Shown piece after piece: positions 54,791 to 64,000 of a DNA stretch of 64,000 bases; the first letter of the stretch is position 1, and each line of letters opens with the position of its first letter. Source of the DNA: Diphasiastrum complanatum (taxonomy: Eukaryota; Streptophyta; Lycopodiopsida; Lycopodiales; Lycopodiaceae); assembly GCA_029204225.1 (NCBI GenBank), contig CM055095.1:66921940-66985939 (forward strand), in the 5' to 3' direction. A program made the position numbers and the translations under genes. The notes beneath the pieces are model-generated. The model saw only the letters and a program-made list of their open reading frames with translations, was not told the origin of the DNA and ran no database searches.

Positions 54791-56477
54791 TTACATTGTT
54801 AATAACAAGAACTATACAGAGCAGAAGTATGCATGTATATGCTCCATGACGTCCATGTAATGAAGGTTCTTAATTCTGATGTAGAATCCACGATCAACTC
54901 TTATCTCAATGTCTTTGTTGCTCAATGTAGAACTTCCTCCGTATGATGATGAAAACTTCCTTTGTATATCGATCCTTTCCACATGAACCGACTTCGCAAT
55001 GTCTTGCTTTTGTCTTCATGTCCCTTCAGTGCATATGTGTGTGAATCAATCAACAGCTAAATCTTCTCAAAAGATTTGACTTTTCCTAGATCTTCCTAGT
55101 CCATAGATACAAGACCAGACACTGCGCTTGTGCTTTCTCTTATCTTCCGGTGATAGCCTTCTATTGGCTACTGTTTCTAGTTCCTTTGCTTGGTACTTGC
55201 CCAATCTTTGTGCCTTGCTTGACCTACCCTGTAATTTTACTTCGTTTTGTTTTGTCTAGTTCACTTTTCTTCTTGGCTATTTACAATATTTTTTTTACAT
55301 TTTGTTTTACAAAAGAAAAAAAAATTTCGCTTGTTTCTTTACGATTTCACCTATGTTCTGTTTTGTTGGGAAAAAACAAAAAAAAAGGGAGAAACATTCG
55401 TTTTGTTAAAGTCCATTTGACTTATTTCATTTATGGTTCTTTTTATAATCTTCTGTACTTTATTTTCCTTACCTTGTGCTTCATTTATTACCTATTTCTA
55501 TTCATTTGTTCATTAACGCCCATCTGTCCATTTCTTTACCAGTTCACTTTTTCGTTTGTTCATTTCTTGCTTGCTTCTCATTTCCATTTTTATTTTGCAA
55601 TACTTTTGTTTTACGTCTTAATTGCGTATTTTACTGTGTCCATCAAACTTTTCATATGTCTTGTGATATCGCTTCTCTCTCCCGTTTACAATTATTCCAA
55701 CAAGCTCTTATAGAGCTTCCTATTCCTTTTGGGAACTTTTTTCTCCTGTTTGCAAAATCTAATTTCTCTCCTTCAAAGTTCATTTCTATTAGTTCTAACA
55801 CTACTATTTTCCAACTACCCCCTATAGTAATCAATTACTCTCTCCTCTCTCCTCCCTTTTCTCCTCTCCTTATGTTTCTCCTCTCTTTCCCTTGAAAACA
55901 AGTGCACATTGCACAAAGCCCTTATATTGAATCACCATTAATTCGGGATCCAAGACCCTGCTCTAAATGATTTTTCCAATCCCGACTCCTTTTCATTCAA
56001 ATTGGGACCGATTGTGTCAATGACAAATCGCAATTTATGGAAACACTAGACCTGTAAAGTGCAATGAGCTTGCTAGAGTAATAAACGATGTAAAGATCCA
56101 AAAACAGAAATCTTTACAACAAAACGAAATATTCTAATTTCATCAAAGTTTGACTTTGCAAAAATTTCAGAAGGGAAAAATGGATAAAAAATTCGATCTC
56201 GAGGATCAAGAGGATCAAGGACCAATAGGAAAGAACAAGATCCAATCACATACATAAGAAAAGACTGCGAAACATAAAATTAAAAAAGAACTCTATTGAC
56301 CAAAAACATAGTTCTGCAAGATCTTTTGATGTATTGCTCCGTTAATGTGAAACTCTCCCAAAAGTTGAAAATTAGGGTTTTCAAAAAACAACCAACTTTG
56401 AGAAACTAGAATCCCTATTCTACGGGGGCCCTATTGCTAGGAAGCCGATGAAGTTGACGGTTGCTAAAGAGAGATCA
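54791..56477. other. Non-coding stretch, pyrimidine-rich in 55150-55900
   Basis: Long plus-strand frames at 55150-55713 and 55476-55895 come from T/C-rich sequence (Phe, Leu, Ser, Cys runs) and show no domain. Upstream TDP1 exons were looked for on the minus strand without success. Confidence 0.4.
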
Positions 56478-56545
56478 ATTGCTAAAGAGAGAGAAAGAAA
56501 GATTTATTAACGTCTTTTCCATGCCATAAGGCATAGAATCCTAGA
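56478..56545 (-). mobile_element. LINE 3'-end stub
   Basis: GAGAGAGAAAGAAAG, then ATTTATTAACGTCTTTTCCA and a stem-loop (56512-56540) as in the other LINE copies. Homology stops shortly after, so only about 60-70 bp of LINE remain. TTGCTAAAGAGAGA occurs twice at its edge (56461 and 56480), possibly a short duplication linked to the insertion. Confidence 0.65.
56512..56540 (-). other. LINE 3' stem-loop, stub copy
   Basis: ATGCC-ATAA-GGCAT inner stem intact, with a changed loop. The outer stem is lost on the right side (GAATC instead of AAGAC). Confidence 0.5.
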
Positions 56546-56559
56546 AACTCAATCTTACT

Positions 56560-57260
56560 GAAATCAAAAGAACATGTGGACCCCTAAGACTGGTGATCCA
56601 AAAGGATGCAAAAAAACAATGGTCAAATGAGACATGTTGAGAAACATTGATTTCAAGACGTAGGCAACGAACTAGAGCTCATTCGTGAATCATGGAAACA
56701 ACTCGGGTGCACCATCATGACTGATGATTGGAGTGACAACAGGAGGCAACATATCATTAATATCTTACTGGCACCATGTTCTTGAGGGCCATCAACACAT
56801 CGGCACCTAGCACCATCATTTCAAGTGAGTAACCACTAATGAGTTCATTACATGTGTCAGATTTCAATGCTCATTGCTCCTTTCCAATCAGATTATTTAT
56901 CATTTTGATGCTCGTCGCTCAAGAGTCAATGCTCAAATACAGTTTTAAACATGCTACTATAAAAATCCGATGCTCAATGCTTGTCGTTATAGGCAAGTAT
57001 ATCTACTCACACATCAAGCAAGCCACCGAGGATGTGGGGCCTCCGGCCTCACAATGTTGAGCAAGTCATTACTGGCCTGCAAACTCATGATTTTTCTAAG
57101 AGACCACCTCACATATCAGAGGCTCATGACCAAGATAGAGAAGGCCACTTGCGGTCCGTGTCTTGGGTGGGAAAAGTATGGACTGCATTGGACATTGAAT
57201 GGCAACTATTCCAGTTTACCTGGCACAATAAAAGTCTACCTTATTTGCAGTGAATATCTG
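56560..57260 (+). pseudogene. hAT transposase remnant (DUF659-type region)
   Basis: Plus strand: ELIRESWKQLGCTIMTDDWS, NRRQHIINILL, then one frame over GTMFLRAINTSAPSTIISSE. The pattern SWxxxGCTIMxDxWxDxxxRxIINFL...GTxFLxSxxAS is the DUF659 region of plant hAT-type transposases. Near 57020-57070 EDVG and NVEQVIT echo the following conserved block (VVQVVTDNA). No dimerisation domain or catalytic core was seen further on, and stops are frequent. Long dead. Confidence 0.65.
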
Positions 57261-59625
57261 TTTCCAAATATCAAGATTTGTCATCTAACTTTTGTTGTTA
57301 GCTTCTATTAGCATGAGTGACAAAGCTTAAGCAGGTTTTTGCACTTAATCGTTACTGATTTGAAACGAAATAATGGTCCAAGTTGCCTTGTGTTTGGTTT
57401 TTGTGTTTGAGAGATGAATAATAACTTCCAAATAAAGTCGATTTATTGCTAAAAACTGCTAATTTTTTGTCAGGTTCCTTTGAAATTGAAGATGCTTACA
57501 CTATTTTTTAACATTACAGGCAGTGGTGTCCTGATATGTCTTACTACACAACTCTGGCCATTATTATCCTCTCTGCTCATAATTTTCAGTATTCTTTCGT
57601 TTTGATTTCAATTAAAACAATATTACTCCGTAGACTTATTCACATACACACTATTATTAATTCTTGTTTGATTCATCCCATCCTTTCTTTGCCAAATCGT
57701 GAAAGTTGTATTGAAATAGTGAGTTACGTGGCGCCTTTTTCGAGAGATCCTTTATTAAAAGCACTCGCTAGCTGCAACTAGAACTAGAATTGAAGCTCTT
57801 CTGTTTTGTTTTCAACTGTATAATATGATCTAAGATTGTTTTTCTGCTTCTCGACAACTGATGCTCATCAATAGTAAGGAATTTGGTTGAAGAAAACCTT
57901 CGATCATTTCGTTTCACATTTTAGCTGTCATGAAACTTTTGCTTTGTCAACGTGATTTATTGTTTTGTCTATTGTTGTAGTTGTGATTCTCGCTTTGCTT
58001 TCTCAACGTGTTTAATTTTTTGTTCCTATCACGTCAAATTTCTTGCGTGAAAATGATTCTACCAACGTTTTTTATCAGATTTATGCTCACACATCTATTC
58101 TATTAAAAGCTCTGCAATGAAAGAAATCAAGTATCCTGAACTTAGCTCGTGAATAATTTCCTCATCAAATAAGGCTTGCAACTTCTTCTGAAACCCCAAA
58201 TTTGATTTAATTGACCCAAACGTGTGTAACATTCTCTTCAGGTCACTCTATCTCATGATGACATTTATAGAGTCTAATGTCCTCAATTAAATGTCTATGG
58301 CCTCAAGAACTCCTTAAGTAGTATGCGAGGCCCAATTAAATTACTGCCAAATTCAATAATCGCAATAGTGTTTCCACGATGTAACTCTCAGTCTCAGCTC
58401 TAGGACCCAGAATCCCAGATTATGGACTCTAGGTGGGTTGGTCGTATCTAGATGGTAGAACTGGAAGCGTTGCAAAGAATGTCGTCGTATGATTAAGCTT
58501 GCCGAAGGCTGTTTCCATATGACATGTCGGTATGTGTTCTCACTGAAATATCCTTTTGTGCAGTTGATTTGTATTCTTTTGTAGCATATAGTCAGTTGTG
58601 ATACTTAATAAGTTTGAAGCTATTTTATATGGACTTTTTCTATCGAAGACCAAGAAACTGTTCAGTGATCAAAGACCAGGCCAATGTTCAGTAATTTCAC
58701 TTCATGATAGATTTATCCACAGTTGCAACCAAACATTCAAAATGTCCAAACGTTCCCTGTTTCAAACGTTTTGGAAAATCCTCCAAACATTCGGAACATT
58801 TTTCCCACTTTTAAGTGGGTGAAAAGCAATTTTTTTTAGAACAATGACCATAATGCTTTGTATTGAGAAAAATGGGGGTGAGGGGCCACTTGGAGTTCTG
58901 CTTCTGTAAGGGTAATCAAAAAGTGCACTGCTATAGACCTAGGTTTCATTCGATCATGCTAGATTAGGAGGTAGTATGGTTATCCCCAAATTAGCTCAGT
59001 TGTCTGTTTGTTCGAAAGGAAATGGTGCTTCAATTGTGGAATGAAATAGCATAATCGAACTCTATCCATGTTCTTTGCACCTGTCTTTTTCTTTTTTGGA
59101 TGATGCAATGAAGCGTGGAGGAGATGCCTCCTCCTTGCTCTAGCAATCCCCTGCTGTCTTGTGTTGTGGATCTTGAACAGGCAGTTTAGCCTGCCTTTGG
59201 CATTTTCTTGCCCTTCTTGATTAGCTTTCGGCTGTATGGAATTGCTTGCTACTGCAACATTGACCCCGTTTTTGCCTTCGCCAACCCGGATCCAGATCCC
59301 GACAGAGAGCTGTGTTGCAGTGGCTTGGAAACACTCTCTGGTTTGTCACAAGCTCTTGCTGCTCTCACTGCCTCCTGCTGGCGATTGGTGTGCAAGGAAA
59401 AGGCATTGGCAGGTGAGCTGTGTTGCTCCATTTGTCCCAAATGAGGACAAGATAAATCGACATGGTCGAATAGGGGTTTAAAATCAATTTGATTAAAGTT
59501 TCCTTCCTATTCGAAATCAGTCGATTACCTCATGCGTCGATTACCAATTGTTGATTCACCTAAGTTTCAAGATAATTTCGTTATGGAGTATAATAATGAC
59601 ACCCTTCTCTTTACGCATCACGCTC

Positions 59626-59724
59626 ACACACACACACACCTGCCACGTACATACATACACATACATCGGCGGACACACTTTGGCCACGTACATACACACA
59701 CATACATCGGCCACCCCCGTCAAC
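59626..59724. repeat. (CA)n-rich stretch with repeated CATACATCGGC
   Basis: A short CA run followed by near-repeats of CCACGTACATACA and CATACATCGGC at about 59642-59712. The overlapping ORFs are His/Thr repeats. Confidence 0.65.
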
Positions 59725-60079
59725 GACCATCGGCTTTCTTCCTAAACCATCGGCCGCCATCCTAATCATCGGCCGACACCCAAATCGTCCGCCCCCGCCC
59801 GTCAACGACGGGCACACTTCGCTAGTCATTATTGAATCATGTATTACTTGTATTTCAATCATGATTGTACTTACTACTATCTACTATCTAGGTTACTTTT
59901 TGAGTCTTCAATCTTGGGTACTTTCTAATAGCTGCAAATTTCTACATGCAGGACCTGTGACTTGATCTACATCACGAGCTCAACCTGCTCAACAATATTC
60001 ATAGAGCAACTTCAATAGCTCTGCGAAGGAGACTGAGGAGTGTAAAGAGTCTCCGTCTTACGAGGCCTCAAAGGGTGGG

Positions 60080-60094
60080 ATGATGATGATGTTG

Positions 60095-60126
<32 letters not shown>
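60080..60126. repeat. (GAT)n/(ATC)n fold-back microsatellite
   Basis: Four GAT units run into about twelve ATC/CAT units in opposite sense, so the tract can fold on itself. Confidence 0.85.
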
Positions 60127-61989
60127 GAGGAGGCTATGAGGCCACCCCCCTCTAGGAGGACTAGCAAGACATTGATATAGTTCATAATCTAAATCTAGGT
60201 CATTATTTCATCTACATTATTATGACAGTTAACTTGGTCTCTCAAGAGTCATGACATCAAGATTTAGAATTCAGCTCATTTTGATGAGGTGTATATTTTG
60301 AGACAAGCTATTCACTATATATATTATAGTTCATTGATAATTCTTCACGCTTTACTGCCATTTGATTTTGCTTTTCAACTCAAGTTTGAAATTTCTATTT
60401 AAATGTATATCCAATGTACTTACAAGTTACTACTCGCTAGTGTGTGATGGATGTTTTACTACTCGAACCTTCATTTAGTCTTCGAAGTTCGATCGACGAC
60501 GATTTATCATGCTAGTGGCCACATGGATAAATCATAAATTACAAATTTACAATATTCATTGGTGAGTGGAAGTTGGGACATGGAATCCAATTTATTGTTT
60601 ATGAAGTAGCTACTAACACATTTGATTTGTGATTTGTGTCCAATGTCCATTCAACAATGTCATGTGCACTTGTGATTCTATATTCTAATTTTTGTGAGCA
60701 TTGATTACATTTTAGCCTCAAGCTTTAGCTTTCTACAAGTAACAACAAACTTTCAAATGTATGTATTCAATAGCAATCTAATATCTATAAGATTTCAGAA
60801 ACATTGTAGAAATGATATACATATCACAATAGATATTTTCTAGCATTATATTTAAAAAATGCAAAAACCAGATAAAAAATTTGTCGATTATTTTCGATTC
60901 TTTCTAGAGGGACCCAGTTCAGAACACAATTCATGCCGATTTTGAAAAGTTCGATTTTGAATAGGGTGGAAACACTATACAGGTCATGAACTGGAGGCCT
61001 CTTTCTCAAAATATTACGCTTCGAATTTCTTGCATCAAAAAGTTTCAACATTACTTTCTGTCGGTGTTTTCACTATCATACGTTTTTGTGTCGGTTTTTT
61101 GGGATCTTACATAATTGTTCTTCCTAGCTTCTCATGCACTTCAATAAAAAGTTTACTTTCCCCTTTTCAAGTTTCTTTAGACTTTTTTTTTTTAACTTCA
61201 TCATTCTTTGCTTTTTGCATCTCTTTTGCGATATTCTGGAGCTCTTCTTCATCCGTGGCTTGCTGATTTTTGACAACAATATTGGACAACCTTTATTTAA
61301 AGTTGGCAACATATTTTTGTAGGGCTGTTTTACACCTTTTTCATTAATTGTTGCTTGTTGATGTTTACAACACCAATGTAGCATCAGACGTTTGAGACGT
61401 GTTTGATAATATCTAAACAAAGTTCCAGTTGTTTGAAACATTGTTGAGTTTCATTATGGTGTTTTTTTTAGGGTTTCGACCATCCAGGTGCTTATTTAAG
61501 AGTTGGAAGGTCAAACATATCATAAATTGGTTAAATGAGCATCTTAACTAAACAAAACTAGTATGATTAACAAAGGTCACAATCTTGTGCAAAAAGTTTT
61601 CTAGTCATCTATTTAAATGTGCACAGGAGGTCAAAAGTGCTCAAGCAACAATTTATTTTAAGTTGACACAATGATTTGTTGGCCTTTGTTATGGGGCCTT
61701 ATGGCCAAATAAATTTGAGTTTGAATTTCAAAGTTTCAAACGAGTTTGGATGTAACCCTACAACATGTGGACAACACTTTAGGTCCACTTGCACCCATTT
61801 TGGTGAATTTTATTCGACATTTTTGGGTACACTCTTGCTTACTAACTTTGCATCCATCTCTTTCACACTAAAACCTAAGATCTACTTGGGGCGACAACAA
61901 GAGTCTACTCCAATAGCTTCTTCTTCCATACTTCTTCACTAGTTGCACTTTGGCACAATTTACGAAACTTTGCAATTTCCCTTACCTTT

Positions 61990-62290
61990 CCCACGGAATA
62001 TTCCTCGTTAAATTGGTGTCAATTCTTTCTTCTCTCCCTTTATATGGGTTCTTTGGCAACACTAATTGGCAAATTGATTGAAAGCACTAGTAGCTTTTCT
62101 TAGACCTATCTTGATTGTGATGCTATGATGATCGAGATGGTTGTTTTTTGTTTCGAAATAGAGCTAAATATCAACGAGATGCTTACCCTCATTGTTATAT
62201 TTTTGTTGAGGCATTCATGCTATGTATCCACTAAATGATTCTCAAGATGTCTCCCATGTCATAGCTATCCAAGATAAGGTCTGCATGCTT
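61990..62290 (+). pseudogene. Possible gag-like remnant
   Basis: Blocks such as TTGGCAAATTGATTGAAAGC, TTAGACCTATC and ATCCACTAAATGATTCTCA resemble the gag-like sequence at 20222-20540 in the same order and strand. Too decayed for a firm call. Confidence 0.35.
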
Positions 62291-62329
62291 AATTTGATAT
62301 CAAAATCTATAGATTGTGTTCATATAGTG

Positions 62330-63290
62330 AGCATCCGATAAAATTTTGAATAGTACGTCCAAAGTGGTAGGGATATAGATGGCCCCATAATGATAAAGTC
62401 AGTAGTCCACATGGGAATAAACTTGATGGCGAATAGCACAAGGAGATTGAGAATTAGCATAAATATCACTAAAATTAGAACAACCGAAGTAAGCAATAGG
62501 CAAAGCACCAAGCCCAACAAGCGGGCACAAAGCAAAGGCAACAATCTAGATAAAGTGTTTGCACCAACATTACTTTTGCTAGGCTAATAGTGCAACTGAT
62601 AATTGAAGCAATCAAGAAATTGCATCAATCGAAATTGTCGATGGTCACTGAGAGTCTTTTGAATCTCAAGGTCGCGTACATATTGATGGTTAGTGTACAA
62701 ATCAAAAGGCACAAGTTTGAGATGATGTTGCCATTAGTGAGTGAATGGAAAATGGCCCTAAGTTCTTTTTTGCGAGTGAAATAACAAGCCTCATAGGAGC
62801 ACAATTGGTGAGACTTATATGCAATAACATTGGAACCCTATCAAAAAAGAGCATCAATACCTATGGCACTAGTATCTATCTCAACAATAAAGCAATGAAC
62901 AAAATCTACCAAGGCAAAAACAGGTGCATAGGCAAGTAAATGCTTGGTGCCAAGAAAAAGCTTCCTTGCCAGAAGTGGACCATGAAAATTGGTCACCCTT
63001 AAAGGCAGTGCAATAGACGCAAGGCCTCAAATATACATACAACATGGAAATTAGTAGGGTTAGGCCAATGGAAAATAGCTCGAACTTTAGTGGGATCAAG
63101 AGAAGAAATAACATTACACAGAATAAACTCTAGAAATTTTAATATGGAAAACAACAAAAAGTACATATAGACCACTTGGCAAAAGTTCACGTTAAACAAA
63201 CTTCAAAGAAAAGTATGAAAAACCATGTCAAAACCATAAACTACGATGTCGTTGAAATAAACAAGGACACAAACCCTAGAGATGTCTTGG
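62330..63290 (-). pseudogene. Ty3/gypsy RT and RNase H remnant
   Basis: Minus strand: CVLVYFNDIVVYG near 63270 (the catalytic box YFDD changed to YFND, compare CVLVYFDDILIF at 16100), then LDPTKVRAIFHWPNPTNF. RNase H near 62900-62730 has IDTSAIGIDALF and ACYFTRKKELRAIFHSL. Integrase-side sequence fades out near 62330. It is the same family as the chromovirus at 13313-16130, but inactive. Confidence 0.7.
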
Positions 63291-63479
63291 TTAATCCAAT
63301 GATGGTAGATAAGCATGATACTAGTCTTGTACAACAATCTACATCATGTGATTCTTTGGCATCAACAATTCATTTACAATCACAAGAATTAAACAATCTA
63401 AATGAGTCAATTAGGCAAGATTTTATGACTATGTTAATGTAGGAGAGTCTTTTTGGTGTGACTCCTAGCTAAATGTGGA

Positions 63480-64000
63480 GATGCTATTGGGGCTCCCATG
63501 CCTGCCACATTCATGATGCTCATGAATGATATTTTCATAAAGTATATGGGAAAGTTTGTGGTGAATTTTATTGACGACATCCTCGTGCATAATGAGACAA
63601 TAGAGCAACATGGAGAGCATCTTCGAACTTCAAAGAGCTATAACACCATGTGTTGTATGCTCATGCTAAGAAAACCAAGTTCTATCATATTTGTGTGGAG
63701 TACCTATGTCATATATGACGGCAGAGGGAATTTCTATGGACCTAGCCAAGGTGGCTATAGTATTAACTAGCCTAGGCCTACACAAACTAGTCATTCCTAG
63801 GATTCTACAATTTTAATCGCAACTTTGTGCAGACCTTCTCCAGGCTAGCTATTGCTTCAACAAACTAGTTATGTGGACAAGACCTACAGGTGAGTTGGGA
63901 TGAAAACTCACAGAGGAGGCAATTGCTACTTCATCAGTGCTCAAAATTGTGGACCCTTGAGAATGATGCAAGTGGTAGGCAGAATTGCTTTTGAGAGCGG
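63480..64000 (+). pseudogene. Ty3/gypsy RT remnant running off the window
   Basis: Plus strand PATFMMLMNDIFIKYMGKFV, then NFIDDILVHNETIEQHGEHL (catalytic box FIDD). In another frame it reads GFYNFNRNFVQTFSRLAIA and LQVSWDENSQRRQL, corresponding to the block before RNase H. Stops and shifts are frequent. The right end is cut by the window. Confidence 0.75.

Larger units (their letters stand above)
57261..61989. other. Largely featureless stretch
   Basis: AT-rich for most of its length. 59100-59450 is richer in GC and open on both strands (plus 59208-59444, minus 59249-59440), but I recognise no family. Simple repeats occur at 59626-59640 and 60080-60126. Confidence 0.4.

Noticed and set aside
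54870-54930. Minus-strand peptide IEIRVDRGFYIRIKNLH as a Copia RNase H end
   Set aside because: It sits in the right place before a polypurine tract, but similarity is too weak to call.
55150-55895. Plus-strand frames of 187 and 139 codons with many Phe, Leu and Cys
   Set aside because: Pyrimidine-rich DNA gives hydrophobic translations on this strand; no domain, no splice context, not a credible membrane protein.
59208-59481. Plus-strand ORFs in a GC-richer patch
   Set aside because: Open on both strands, no recognisable family and no splice or start context; left as unannotated.

Overview
The window reads as nuclear DNA of a land plant with a large, repeat-rich genome. The evidence is split plant-type exons with GT..AG introns, Ty3/gypsy and Copia-type LTR retrotransposons primed by initiator-Met or Asp tRNA, L1-like LINEs, a hAT remnant and long (GA)n microsatellites. 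I cannot name the species. The intron lengths fit a fern, lycophyte or gymnosperm better than a compact angiosperm. I saw no bacterial, organellar, CRISPR or rRNA features.

One host gene is supported: tyrosyl-DNA phosphodiesterase 1 (TDP1) on the minus strand. Six exons were found at 53648-53782, 53370-53519, 53073-53176, 35546-35599, 19830-19920 and 4966-5155, in gene order from high to low coordinates. The first five join in correct phase and encode consecutive TDP1 motifs, including the second catalytic H-K-N set. Introns of about 17.5, 15.6 and 14.7 kb separate the later exons and hold nearly every transposon in the window. Exons for the N-terminal half and the extreme C-terminus were not found. 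A small segment between the last two exons (family motif near LGVLFLPS) was not located either.

Layout. 324-737: a complete TRIM (terminal-repeat retrotransposon in miniature) whose 144-bp LTRs each carry a tRNA-like sequence with pol III A and B boxes. 990-1332: a Copia-type LTR and primer site. 2041-2640 and 8115-8500: LINE remnants. 8484-18480: rearranged minus-strand Ty3/gypsy chromovirus pieces with a plus-strand LINE between two LTRs. 20222-20540: gag-like fragment. 21915-22046: LTR piece. 22047-29280: a large Asp-primed Ty3/gypsy element with long ORFs. 29281-31254: plus-strand Ty3/gypsy pol. 31255-34619: another degraded minus-strand Ty3/gypsy copy. 37600-40225 and 44380-52620: a pile-up of minus-strand LINEs whose 3' ends carry a conserved stem-loop followed by (GA/TC)n. 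42020-43934: an unidentified, possibly Penelope-like, reading-frame series. 56478-57260: LINE tail and hAT remnant. 61990-64000: more Ty3/gypsy fragments.

Most promising observations: the tRNA-bearing TRIM, the LINE 3' stem-loop with compensatory changes linked to (GA)n tails, and the TDP1 gene spread over at least 49 kb. None of the transposon proteins appears fully intact. The gag-protease-RT ORFs of the element at 22047-29280 are the best preserved.
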